From positions 1-57,041 of the forward strand of contig CALUUH010000010.1 in NCBI GenBank assembly GCA_944323875.1: 57,041 nt of DNA, in the 5' to 3' direction. The stretch comes from Candidatus Gastranaerophilales bacterium. GTDB taxonomy: Bacteria; Cyanobacteriota; Vampirovibrionia; Gastranaerophilales; Gastranaerophilaceae. Both the position numbers and the translations under genes were made by a program. Within the stretch, counting starts at the first letter, position 1; each line of letters starts with the position of its first letter. Shown here piece after piece: positions 42,990-51,461 of this stretch. Under the pieces are notes generated by a model that was not told the origin of the DNA, searched no databases, and saw nothing but the letters and a program-made list of their open reading frames with translations.

Positions 42990-44063
42990 TTAGACGCACT
43001 CCAATAATGTATAGCAGTGAATGCCTACATTTGTGTATTTATTTTCTATTCTTAATCCTGCATTTTCTATCATGGAACACAATTCCGCTTCTGTATACAT
43101 TTTGCTGTTTCCGTTTGCCATGCAGGTAAAATACAGTGAAATATGTGCAATTGCCAAAGCAGCCCCGCTGAATTCCTGATTATCTATTATCGGCTCAAGA
43201 ATATAAATTCTGGTATTTTCTTTTGCTGCGGCTTTGACTTTTTTTAAAATATTTATTACCTGTTCTTCCGAAAAACAGTCCAAAAACTGGCTCATAAACA
43301 CTACGTCATGCAGCGGCGGTAGTTTTTTATCCGACAAAATATCAAGTCCGTAAAATGTCATACGGTCAGAATTTACATTTTTTTCGGCTATTTCTTTGTT
43401 TACGGGTAAATCTATTATATTAACATGGCAGCTTTTGTCAAAAGCAAGGCAGGCTTTTTCAAACTTGCCGGTATTGCCGCCGATATCAAATATCTGTTCG
43501 GGTTTATGTTCAAAAATTATCTTCAAAACTTCATCAAAGCAGTCGTCAGAATAATAATGATCAAAGTCATACCATGATTTTTTAGCATTTGGAGGAAGAG
43601 ACGGAACATGCGGATAGATTGTCGGAGCATCAACAAAATATTTTTGCAGTCCGCAAGGCTGTGATTTTTCAAAAGAATTGGTTAATTCACTTGCGCCAAG
43701 ATAACAAACATCACGCATAAAGTTAAAATTATTAATTGTCATTTCGTCAGTCAAAAAACATTCACCAAGAGGTGTGAGGTGGAATTTTCCATCAATTTTT
43801 TCGACAATATCCGAATAATACGCAACCTGCATAAGAGTCATTGCCGTATATTTTGAAACACCGCAGGAGGTCATAATTTCCTCAATATCAACCGGTTTTT
43901 CCGATAAGAATTTCAGTATGCCAAAATCCAGCATTGCGGCAACTGTTTGAAACGTAAATGGAGCAAAGGCGATTTTTTGAGCGTTATTCAGCGCTTCTAC
44001 CTTTAAATATTTCTTTTTATTACTTCTTCTATACTTAATTTTTGTTGATTTAACTTCCACCAT
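42990..44063 (-). CDS. SAM-dependent methyltransferase (O-methyltransferase type)
   Basis: 357 residues: an N-terminal helical winged-helix dimerisation domain (about 25-130; FTFQTVAAMLDFGIL, GVSKYTAMTLMQVA) and a C-terminal Rossmann domain with IFDIGGNTGKFEKA as the SAM-binding motif I. This is the plan of small-molecule O-methyltransferases; methylated aryl heads are common in aryl polyenes. The ATG is leaderless: TGATATAAT ends 6 nt before it, and the promoter overlaps the divergent one of the PPTase. Confidence 0.88.
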   Translation of the reverse strand: MVEVKSTKIKYRRSNKKKYLKVEALNNAQKIAFAPFTFQTVAAMLDFGILKFLSEKPVDIEEIMTSCGVSKYTAMTLMQVAYYSDIVEKIDGKFHLTPLGECFLTDEMTINNFNFMRDVCYLGASELTNSFEKSQPCGLQKYFVDAPTIYPHVPSLPPNAKKSWYDFDHYYSDDCFDEVLKIIFEHKPEQIFDIGGNTGKFEKACLAFDKSCHVNIIDLPVNKEIAEKNVNSDRMTFYGLDILSDKKLPPLHDVVFMSQFLDCFSEEQVINILKKVKAAAKENTRIYILEPIIDNQEFSGAALAIAHISLYFTCMANGNSKMYTEAELCSMIENAGLRIENKYTNVGIHCYTLLECV

Positions 44064-44077
44064 GTTATTATTATATC
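44064..44077. promoter_or_regulatory. 14-bp region holding two divergent leaderless promoters
   Basis: Plus strand: TATTAT (44066-44071), 6 nt, ATG of the PPTase. Minus strand: TATAAT (44070-44075), 6 nt, ATG of the methyltransferase. The -10 boxes overlap by two bases and both are preceded by TGn, the TG lying within the opposite ATG. Confidence 0.7.
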
Positions 44078-44761
44078 ATGGATATATTTTATACTGATAT
44101 AGAAAAATTTTATACCGGACTTTCAGCAGAGCAAGCTGAGGAATTTATTGCTATTTACGGTAAAAATTACAGGTCTGAAAAAAAACGCAAAGAGCATGCT
44201 CTGGGCCGGTTTCTGGTAAAATATATCGCAAAAAATTTTTACAACCTGCCAAATACAGATATAGGAATAAAAAACAGCAAACCGTATTTTACCGGTACGG
44301 ATAATTTACATTTTAGCATTTCTCACAGTCAAAATATTGTACTTACAGGTTTTGATACAAAACCGCTTGGAGTGGATGTAGAATTTATAAAACCGCGCAA
44401 AATAAAAGAAATTCTGGCTCATATAAATATCAAAGCCGACAATGTAAGTCCTGATTTATTTTACAGATACTGGACAGCCTATGAAGCTAAAATCAAACTT
44501 CAACAGCCGCCAAAATCTTACTGCACGGTTAAATTGCTTCCTGAATTTATGCTTTCCGCCTTGAGCGGAGAGTCTTTGGATATTAACAAAATGCTCAGGA
44601 TATATGAACTCGCAAGCCCGAGTGCAAGCATAAAACCGAGTGAACTGATTAATTTAAAACTCGTAAATGCCAGCAGCATAAACGAAAACACCGTTGTAAT
44701 GCACGAAATTAATACCGCGTCATTAGAATTTTTTGAACCGTTAAATCTGAATATTGCATAA
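44078..44761 (+). CDS. 4'-Phosphopantetheinyl transferase (Sfp type)
   Basis: 227 residues; activates the ACPs by adding the CoA-derived arm. Motifs: HALGRFLVKYI, FSISHSQ, GVDVEFI (Asp100, Glu102 for Mg) and WTAYEAKIK (Glu136). The usual Lys of WxxKEA is Tyr135 here. Residues 147-227 are encoded opposite the end of the MMPL exporter gene, an 81-codon convergent overlap, and do not look like a normal PPTase tail. Confidence 0.88.
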   Translation: MDIFYTDIEKFYTGLSAEQAEEFIAIYGKNYRSEKKRKEHALGRFLVKYIAKNFYNLPNTDIGIKNSKPYFTGTDNLHFSISHSQNIVLTGFDTKPLGVDVEFIKPRKIKEILAHINIKADNVSPDLFYRYWTAYEAKIKLQQPPKSYCTVKLLPEFMLSALSGESLDINKMLRIYELASPSASIKPSELINLKLVNASSINENTVVMHEINTASLEFFEPLNLNIA

Positions 44762-46665
44762 TCCAGCCCGAATCCGGTAATCAAAAATATTGCGAGGATA
44801 TGGAAAAGATTTAAAGGCTGAAACAGGCTTATAAAGCAAATTGCAAATAAGCTTGCAGCAACTGACGGAGCGATAATTTTCAATGCATTTTTAAATGAAA
44901 ATATAAATCCTAAAAGCAAATACAATAAAATGTAAATAGGAACAAGAATTTTTAAACAGACAAGACGGATTTTCTTAATTCCGCCGGAAATCTCAGAAGG
45001 CAGATTTACAAAATGCACATTTTCAATCCCTTCAAAAATTTCAGGGTTTTCGACATTATACACAACCATTATTGAATGAGTTTTATCAAGCATAAATTCA
45101 TTTAATTGGCTGATATTTTTATGCGCCTCGTCACTAAAATATTTTTTGTCAAAGTGTTTAATATTCCATAAATCCTCAGGCGTCAAAAGTTCGCTGAATA
45201 CATTGAGTTCACTGTCGTAAAGCTGTGTTCTCAACGTCATATTTTCAGTCTGTCTTTTGATTGAAGGTAAAAACTTACAGAGCGAATAGTACGCCAGATT
45301 ATTCTCGTTTAATTTTGCTGAAACAATTTCTTCGCGCTCCAGAATACTTTGCAAATCTTTTCCTTCAACAATTACAAATGAGGTATTGGAATTTGCAGAG
45401 GTCACTTCCTGATAAAGTTTTTCAGCCTCTAGCATCTGTTTTGAAGGTTTATACATTGTTCGGATATCATCATTAAAATGTATTCTAAACAGGCCTGCAA
45501 TTATAATCAACGCAAACAAGATAAGAAACTTTTTGTCAAATTTCAAATCGAATTTTTGTCTGGAGTTCTGTGCCGGCAAAAACGAATAGAAAAGCACAAC
45601 TATACAATATACTGTAATAAGTCCTGTTGAGGTAAAAACAGCAATCTGTTTTAGCAATTCGATACCGGAAAAAAGCAATATTAAAAGAGAAGAAACTGTT
45701 GTCAGCATACTAACGGTTAAACTCTTTATTACTTTTTTAAGATCACTTTCCATAAGGTAATGCAGTGAATAATCCACACAAATTCCGATTAATGTTGTTG
45801 AAAAAACAAAGGTCAGTATATGGATTGAAGAAAACAAAAGTGCGCAAACACAATATCCAATCCCCATGCCGGCCGCAAGACTCAACATTATCGGCACAAG
45901 TATTCTTAACGAGCGGAAGTACCACAACACCAAGCCTCCGACAAAAATTGCCGATATAATACAAATAATATTAATTTCGTTCATAGATCTTGCACTTGCG
46001 TAATAAGAATGCACCGGAGCACCGGTTAAATAAATTTTTACATTTTCATCACTCAGGGTATTCTGCATATCTATAAGCTTTTTGACTTCTTTATTTGTTA
46101 ATGAAGGAGAAAGCGCAAGTTCCTTGTCCACCTCAAGATTAATTATCTCATAATATTTACCGTTAACAGAGTTAATCACGCCGCCGTCCCCGAGTGACAT
46201 AATATAGTTTGTGAACAAAAGAAACGGATCTTGTTCCTCAGGCAGCAGCGAAAAACCAAAAGGGTTGTACAAATTATCCACGGCCTGCTGTGTTATTGCC
46301 TCGAAATCGCCCTCTTTCATGGTTTTATAATCATTGTATGATAAAAGGTTATTCCGGTATTTTTTATAAAAATCAAGCGTTTTTGCAAAATTTGCGGATT
46401 TTATTTCAAAACTTTTTTGGTCAATTTTTTTAACGAATTCATCTTTTGCCTTTTCTACCGCATCAGGGTTGCCGCTTTCTATCAGAACATTGACATTAGA
46501 GGAATATTTTCCGCTCAATTCAACAAGAATTTCATCCTTTGCATTATCAGAAAAAAATGCACGCAAAAGATTTGTCTCAACACGCTGTGGTTTAATAAAT
46601 GCTGCAATAGAAATTATTGCCAATATAGCTATAAAAATTATTCTCAGTATGTTTATTTTTTTCAT
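44518..46665 (-). CDS. MMPL-family (RND-type) lipid exporter
   Basis: About 715 residues with the 2 x 6 transmembrane RND/MMPL plan: TM1 near residue 8, a large periplasmic loop, TM2-6 at about 235-360, TM7 near 380, second loop, TM8-12 at about 580-705 (ITGFGLDYAIFRF, where Asp is the likely proton relay). In aryl-polyene clusters this exporter moves the lipidated product to the outer membrane with the LolA-like protein. ATG at 46665 follows the upstream TGA by one base; a GTG at 46674 is the alternative start. Confidence 0.88.
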   Translation of the reverse strand: MKKINILRIIFIAILAIISIAAFIKPQRVETNLLRAFFSDNAKDEILVELSGKYSSNVNVLIESGNPDAVEKAKDEFVKKIDQKSFEIKSANFAKTLDFYKKYRNNLLSYNDYKTMKEGDFEAITQQAVDNLYNPFGFSLLPEEQDPFLLFTNYIMSLGDGGVINSVNGKYYEIINLEVDKELALSPSLTNKEVKKLIDMQNTLSDENVKIYLTGAPVHSYYASARSMNEINIICIISAIFVGGLVLWYFRSLRILVPIMLSLAAGMGIGYCVCALLFSSIHILTFVFSTTLIGICVDYSLHYLMESDLKKVIKSLTVSMLTTVSSLLILLFSGIELLKQIAVFTSTGLITVYCIVVLFYSFLPAQNSRQKFDLKFDKKFLILFALIIIAGLFRIHFNDDIRTMYKPSKQMLEAEKLYQEVTSANSNTSFVIVEGKDLQSILEREEIVSAKLNENNLAYYSLCKFLPSIKRQTENMTLRTQLYDSELNVFSELLTPEDLWNIKHFDKKYFSDEAHKNISQLNEFMLDKTHSIMVVYNVENPEIFEGIENVHFVNLPSEISGGIKKIRLVCLKILVPIYILLYLLLGFIFSFKNALKIIAPSVAASLFAICFISLFQPLNLFHILAIFLITGFGLDYAIFRFNGSKNSNDAVLISCITTVFSFMLLAFTSFKLISSLGFMLALGLASSYILSILLISKDSPLKAESINSGSNLTVQ

Positions 46666-46666
46666 A

Positions 46667-47176
46667 TCAGTCACAATAGAATTTTATTTTTGTATTTGTT
46701 CCGTTAAGCGGATTTATATTTATCTGATTAATATTTTTTTCTCCGATTATAATAATATTTTTTAACTGCTGTGCGGCCGGGGATTTTGTTTTCGGTCTCA
46801 GTGCAACAGTCCAGACATCACCGTCTTTGTGATAAAAGAGTTCAAAATTCTTGTTTATAGCAGAGTAATTTTTGTTTGCCATTGCAGTAATAATTTCGTT
46901 TATCTGTTTGTTGCCTGATGATGTGTAAGATGTCGTTGTTTTTACAGGATATAAGGTTTCAAAAATTACCCCGCGGTCTTTTATAAAATGAAAGTTTCCG
47001 CCGGATTGCAGAGTTCGCTGCGGAAAAACTTTTTCCTGAGTAAATTTACAGGAAATACTGTTGAATGGCGGCAGACTGCCAACAACCGTCTGAGTGTCAG
47101 ACGGATAATCAAATATATCGGCTTGCACAGTCAATCCCAAAAACAAAAATATAAAAACTGTTAAATACTTAAACAT
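46667..47176 (-). CDS. LolA-like outer-membrane lipoprotein carrier
   Basis: 169 residues; signal peptide (1-19, ending VQA) then a LolA-type half-barrel: CKFTQEKVFPQRTLQSGGNFHF and KDRGVIFETLYPVKTTTSYT in sections. Expected to carry the hydrophobic product across the periplasm (ApeL position in aryl-polyene operons). Overlaps the thioesterase gene by 16 nt upstream and is contiguous with the exporter downstream. Confidence 0.85.
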   Translation of the reverse strand: MFKYLTVFIFLFLGLTVQADIFDYPSDTQTVVGSLPPFNSISCKFTQEKVFPQRTLQSGGNFHFIKDRGVIFETLYPVKTTTSYTSSGNKQINEIITAMANKNYSAINKNFELFYHKDGDVWTVALRPKTKSPAAQQLKNIIIIGEKNINQININPLNGTNTKIKFYCD

Positions 47177-47574
47177 TTTAATCCTTCTTTTAGTCCTTCC
47201 GGCGCTTCATATATACTCTTTCCCGTAATCGCATCAACACAAATCTGCATTGTAGAAGCCTTGAAAATAACTTCTCCGTTTTCATCAGTGATTATATATT
47301 TTATTCTCAATGAAGGTTCATACTCCTCCAGACTGGCTTTTATCAAAAGTTTTTGAGAAAGTGTCGCTGATTTAATAAATTTCATATCCATTTTTGCAAT
47401 AGGGTAAACATATCCGTCTTTTATCATTTCCGGATAACTGTAACCGATTTTCTCAAGCAGTTTACAGCGCGCAATTTCTGTATATTTAACATAATTTCCA
47501 TGCCAGACAACATTCATCGGATCTAAGTCAAAAAAAGGCACTTCTATTAGTATTTCTTCTTCCGTAAAGCTCAT
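47161..47574 (-). CDS. Hotdog thioesterase (4HBT type)
   Basis: 137 residues with the YbgC/4-hydroxybenzoyl-CoA thioesterase motif DLDPMNVVWHGNYVKYTEIAR near residues 17-37, the first Asp being the usual catalytic residue. Probably releases the finished chain from ACP (ApeK position). GAGGT ribosome site before ATG. Confidence 0.88.
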   Translation of the reverse strand: MSFTEEEILIEVPFFDLDPMNVVWHGNYVKYTEIARCKLLEKIGYSYPEMIKDGYVYPIAKMDMKFIKSATLSQKLLIKASLEEYEPSLRIKYIITDENGEVIFKASTMQICVDAITGKSIYEAPEGLKEGLKCLSI

Positions 47575-47609
47575 TTTATTTACCTCTTTTTTGAATTATA
47601 AAACAAAAA

Positions 47610-49157
47610 TTATTTTATAAAAGTACCCGATGAGAATATATTTTGTCCGTCTGTATATGTGTAATCAACCGACAGTTCATTAGACTTTAAGACAAGTTTT
47701 ATCTTTGTATCCGGCTTAATTATTCTGGTAAATTTTATTTTTTTCATTTTGCGGCAGGAAATATCAATTCCGAAAACCTTTTGTGCATAAAAATGTGCAA
47801 AGAATAATTGAACAACCCCCGGAAGTATCGGAATATCAGGAAAATGTCCCTGTAAGAAATTACTGTTTCTTAAAAATGCCAGAGTTATTTCAGCATTATT
47901 TTTATCAGAATTTATATCAAAAATCAGCGGCAGCGAAAGGTGTAATCCAAAAATTTCATTCAGTATTGCTTTATCTGTTTTGCCGGTAATTGTTTTTGGT
48001 ATCTCCGGTAAAAAACGCCACTTTTGCGGATATATTTCAGAATATTTTGTCATATATGATTTTAAACTTTTAATAAACTCTACAGAGCCGGTTTTTAGCA
48101 ACTCTTCTTTGCCATCTTTGGTCAAAACAACAGCGGCCGCAATTTTTTCGTTGTATTTAAAACAGTAACTCTGTTCCACAAATTCATTTTTATTCAGGTA
48201 TTCTTCCAATTCTGCCGCAGAAATACGTTTTTCCTGAATTTTCAAAATACGGTCAGAACGCCCGACAATTTTGAACTTGTCATCACAAATTTCAATTATG
48301 TCGCCCATCAACTGTTCATCTTCCATAAAATAATTTGATTTTACACAAATACAATTGTCAGCCCCTGTAGATATCCGAACATTCGGAAATACTTTCAGCC
48401 AATCTGTTTTTGAAGATGTCCGGTAAGCCATTACTCCGCATTCCGTGCTTCCGTAAATATCAACAACATTGGAATTGTGTTCAAAAAACTCAAAGGTGCT
48501 ATTTTTGAGTTTATCTCCGGCCGTAAAAATATATTCCGGCGGAACAGGATTAATATTATATTTTGCCATCCGATCGAGAAAGGACGGGGTTGAAACAAAA
48601 ACATAATCCTGTTTTTTGATTTGTTCAGGAAATTTTATCACGTCAGTATCAATAACAAAACCGTTAACAAACGGGTACATCAATGCAAAAGTCATGCCAA
48701 ACATGTGTGACATTTTTGTTGTTGTGACAAAAATCAATTTCTTATCAAGCGGGAATTCCGCATATAAATCAGTTGCTTCATTAATCAGGTTTTGCAAAGT
48801 TTTCCGCACTTTTTTCATCTTTCCGGTTGTACCGGAGGTATAAAAATTAACGAAAACTTTTTCCGGTTCAATATCAGGTAAGTAAGCCCCGCTGCTTTTC
48901 ACATCTGTTATAAATTCTTCTTCAAGCAGGTCTTTCTTATTTGGGTCTGACAGCAAAAACAATTCTTTACCCGAATAAATTCCGGCAAGAAAATTCAGAA
49001 TAAATTCAAAATTATCATCTTCGCACAACAAAAGATTTTTGCACTCACAATGTTTAAGATATGCCGCACGTCCTGTGACAAGCTCTCTTAACTCATGCCA
49101 GCGATATTCTTTTCCTTTATGCGTCAGTATTACTTTTTCATCACCAAAATTAAACAT
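47610..49157 (-). CDS. Fused AMP-dependent ligase and hotdog dehydratase (ApeH-ApeI like)
   Basis: 515 residues. The ligase part (1 to about 400) has NFYTSGTTGKMKK (A3), DIYGSTECG (A5), GRSDR (A7) and the C-terminal catalytic Lys393 in TITGKTDK; it would activate an aryl acid and load it on ACP. Residues about 405-515 form a FabA/FabZ-like hotdog with LQGHFPDIPILPGV (catalytic His438), but the matching acidic residue is replaced by hydrophobic ones (QLFF). The two functions are separate ApeH and ApeI proteins in the clusters I know. Overlaps the upstream membrane gene by 8 nt. Confidence 0.85.
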   Translation of the reverse strand: MFNFGDEKVILTHKGKEYRWHELRELVTGRAAYLKHCECKNLLLCEDDNFEFILNFLAGIYSGKELFLLSDPNKKDLLEEEFITDVKSSGAYLPDIEPEKVFVNFYTSGTTGKMKKVRKTLQNLINEATDLYAEFPLDKKLIFVTTTKMSHMFGMTFALMYPFVNGFVIDTDVIKFPEQIKKQDYVFVSTPSFLDRMAKYNINPVPPEYIFTAGDKLKNSTFEFFEHNSNVVDIYGSTECGVMAYRTSSKTDWLKVFPNVRISTGADNCICVKSNYFMEDEQLMGDIIEICDDKFKIVGRSDRILKIQEKRISAAELEEYLNKNEFVEQSYCFKYNEKIAAAVVLTKDGKEELLKTGSVEFIKSLKSYMTKYSEIYPQKWRFLPEIPKTITGKTDKAILNEIFGLHLSLPLIFDINSDKNNAEITLAFLRNSNFLQGHFPDIPILPGVVQLFFAHFYAQKVFGIDISCRKMKKIKFTRIIKPDTKIKLVLKSNELSVDYTYTDGQNIFSSGTFIK

Positions 49158-49551
49158 TATGCCGTCTCTTAAAAATAAGCCTTATTATATATTCAACACC
49201 AAATACCAAACCTGTTAAAAGATAAGATATACAGCCGTTGTATATAGTCCACACCTTTGAACTCATAAATATTGTAGCAAAAGAAACAAAAAAATTAAAT
49301 ATCAAAAAAACACACCATACATAAGTCAGATTTCTTGTGTACTTTTTTACGACTTCGGGCAACTCGCGTCCGCCTTCCATTATTTTTGCGAACTTCTGGA
49401 TAATCGTTTCTTTTGAAAAAAGTGAGGTAAAAAATATTGAAAAAATCAAAAGATTTATTACTGCCGGATAAAATTTAAGCGCAATAAAATTGGTAAAATG
49501 AAAAATACCGATAACGACAAATGTAAAAAGTATGGGAAAAATCATTCGCAT
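49150..49551 (-). CDS. Small membrane protein of the polyene cluster (COG4648-like)
   Basis: 133 residues, four predicted transmembrane helices (about 2-22, 29-45, 72-95, 103-125) with a cytoplasmic loop KIMEGGRELPEVVKKYTRN. Matches the small membrane protein at the ApeG position of aryl-polyene clusters, role unknown. Overlaps the ACP gene by 10 nt and the ligase gene by 8 nt. Confidence 0.8.
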   Translation of the reverse strand: MRMIFPILFTFVVIGIFHFTNFIALKFYPAVINLLIFSIFFTSLFSKETIIQKFAKIMEGGRELPEVVKKYTRNLTYVWCVFLIFNFFVSFATIFMSSKVWTIYNGCISYLLTGLVFGVEYIIRLIFKRRHNV

Positions 49552-49799
49552 AACAGTTCATCAATCGCGTTTACAACATCCTCAATAGTTCTTATTTGTT
49601 TAAAGTTTTCAGGTGAGATTTTTTTGTGAGTAAACTGCTGTACGCGCACAGCCAGATCTACAGCGTCAATACTGTCCAATTCCAAATCCTCAAACAAACT
49701 TGCCTGAGGTGTGATTTTTTTTGCATCTATTTCAAAATCTTCTGTCAGAATTTTTGTTAACTCTTTTAATATAGTATCTTTTGTAAGTCTCTCACTCAT
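49542..49799 (-). CDS. Acyl carrier protein (second)
   Basis: 85 residues, four-helix ACP; phosphopantetheine site LELDSIDAVDLA with Ser43. One of two ACPs, each probably serving a different step (starter loading or elongation). It begins 3 nt after the first ACP gene ends. Confidence 0.93.
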   Translation of the reverse strand: MSERLTKDTILKELTKILTEDFEIDAKKITPQASLFEDLELDSIDAVDLAVRVQQFTHKKISPENFKQIRTIEDVVNAIDELLCE

Positions 49800-49802
49800 T
49801 GT

Positions 49803-50060
49803 TTAATCCTGTTTTGTTTGTGCCTGAACATAATCCGCAAGGGTTTGTACCGAATAAAAATGTTTTTTATTTTCATCGTTATCCGCACCCATTTTAAGAT
49901 TATATTTTTTCTTCAGTGCCATTCCTAATTCCAGTGCATCAATAGAATCCAGTCCCAGCCCGTCAACAAACAGCGGAGCATTTTCGTCAATGTCAGCGGG
50001 TGTAATGTCCTCCAGATCAAGGGAATCTATTATAAGTTGTTTTATTTCTTCTATAATCAT
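49803..50060 (-). CDS. Acyl carrier protein (first)
   Basis: 85 residues; phosphopantetheine site GLGLDSIDALEL with Ser39. An AAGG site precedes the ATG. The longer gap upstream (51 nt) separates it from the acyltransferase. Confidence 0.93.
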   Translation of the reverse strand: MIIEEIKQLIIDSLDLEDITPADIDENAPLFVDGLGLDSIDALELGMALKKKYNLKMGADNDENKKHFYSVQTLADYVQAQTKQD

Positions 50061-50111
50061 CTTTCAGCCTTTTGACAATATGATAAACGATTAATATTAT
50101 AATGTCAAATT

Positions 50112-50843
50112 TTAAATTTCTTGCTTAATTATATCCATAATTTCTTTTCGGGCTTTAATATCAGATACTCCGGCAAAGTTTTGCGGCAAAATCTCCTCTT
50201 TAACTTCTACATTGTAATTAATAATTCTGTCCCCTATATCGTAAATCGGCTGCTGTTTCTGCAAAAACGGGTAATCAGTCGTGATTTTTACAGGCACAAT
50301 TCCTGCGTTTGAATGCAGGGATATAACGGCCGATCCTTTGTGTAATTTAACATCTTCATCCGGCTTGGTCCTTGTTCCTGTCGGGAAAATAATTATATTA
50401 AATCCCTGTTTCAAAAACTTATCGGTTTCGGCCTTAAAATCCTCTAAATCTATGTCGTTTATAATATAGATTGATTTTACTATATTATGAAACAGCGGAT
50501 TTTTAAGCGTATCTTTTTTGGCAAGACATGTAGAATTAGGGATTAAGCCTATTAATATTACGATATCTATAAATGTCGGATGACTTGCAACAATTATTTT
50601 ACCCGAAAGATTTGCCAATCTCTCTTCATCATTACAGTTTACTTTTATGAGTTTTATTTTCTGCAAAAAATTTTTAAAAAACTTCCATGATGAATGAATA
50701 ACCTCTGCATAGGCAAACTTACGCTTTTCAACAGGCACGGTAAGAGTTATGTAAGGAAAAATAAAAAAACTTATAACTCCGGCACCAAACCCGAAGAATA
50801 CAAAACAAAAAAGTATCAAAAACGAGCGGCATAACCTAATCAT
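50112..50843 (-). CDS. PlsC-type 1-acyl-glycerol-phosphate acyltransferase
   Basis: 243 residues; N-terminal membrane segment (about 5-35), HPTFID at about residue 88 (HxxxxD) and FPTGTRT near 153, the glycerophosphate acyltransferase signatures. Expected to join the polyene or acyl chain to a glycerol-type anchor (ApeD position). Its start overlaps the CLF-like gene by 8 nt. Confidence 0.88.
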   Translation of the reverse strand: MIRLCRSFLILFCFVFFGFGAGVISFFIFPYITLTVPVEKRKFAYAEVIHSSWKFFKNFLQKIKLIKVNCNDEERLANLSGKIIVASHPTFIDIVILIGLIPNSTCLAKKDTLKNPLFHNIVKSIYIINDIDLEDFKAETDKFLKQGFNIIIFPTGTRTKPDEDVKLHKGSAVISLHSNAGIVPVKITTDYPFLQKQQPIYDIGDRIINYNVEVKEEILPQNFAGVSDIKARKEIMDIIKQEI

Positions 50844-51432
50844 ACACCCTCCGCAGCGTATAAAAAGAAGCGGAATAAATATCGGTTTCTCTGTTCAAAA
50901 ATTTAATACCCCCGGCCAAATCACCTGATTTTTCTGTGTTATCAGCCGTAATGACCTCTATTTTATCTGCCCCGTCACGCGGAACTTTTCCTAACAAGCA
51001 CGCAAATGCAACAGGTTCAGAGAAAGTATCGGCATAACAGAAAAGAGTCGGCTCATCTTCACTCAGCGCTTCGAAAAATCCGCTTTCAAAAGTCGCCATG
51101 CCGGCCGACACTGCATTATATTTACTCTTTATATTATTCAGCAGGGAAAATGTTCCGGCCGCCGCGTTATGTACAGATGCACTAAACGCAACCGGAGAAA
51201 CCTCATTTTCTTCTGTATACTGTTCAATCAGTTTTTCCAGTCTGTCAAATTCTCCATATCTTGAGGCAAATACAATGTTAACTTCTTCACCTTCGTAACA
51301 TTCGTTCATGACATAAAAACTCATTTTATCCAGAAGGCTGAGTTTTCGCCGCATTAACATCGGTACAAATGACAAATCCGGTTTGGTATCGGTTAAATAT
51401 GCTGTTTTATATATGAAAAATTTTTCATTCAT
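50836..51432 (-). CDS. Ketosynthase-like protein without active Cys (chain-length-factor-like, ApeC)
   Basis: 198 residues of the truncated beta-ketoacyl synthase-like family (PF13723-type). The block VNIVFASRYGEFDRLEKLI and FSASVHNAAAGTFSLL correspond to the KS core, but Ala/His replace the active-site Cys neighbourhood, so it cannot condense by itself. In aryl-polyene systems the equivalent protein pairs with the KS ApeO. First gene of the leftward operon; TAATAT lies 6 nt before the ATG without a ribosome site. Confidence 0.85.
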   Translation of the reverse strand: MNEKFFIYKTAYLTDTKPDLSFVPMLMRRKLSLLDKMSFYVMNECYEGEEVNIVFASRYGEFDRLEKLIEQYTEENEVSPVAFSASVHNAAAGTFSLLNNIKSKYNAVSAGMATFESGFFEALSEDEPTLFCYADTFSEPVAFACLLGKVPRDGADKIEVITADNTEKSGDLAGGIKFLNRETDIYSASFYTLRRVYD

Positions 51433-51461
51433 GCTACCATATTAATATAGTTGGAGAGAAA
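51433..51461. promoter_or_regulatory. Bidirectional promoter of the polyene cluster
   Basis: Only 29 bp separate the divergent starts. The palindrome ATATTAATAT (51439-51448) supplies a -10 (TAATAT) on each strand. The leftward gene is leaderless (6 nt), the rightward gene has GGAGAG after its -10. Confidence 0.65.
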
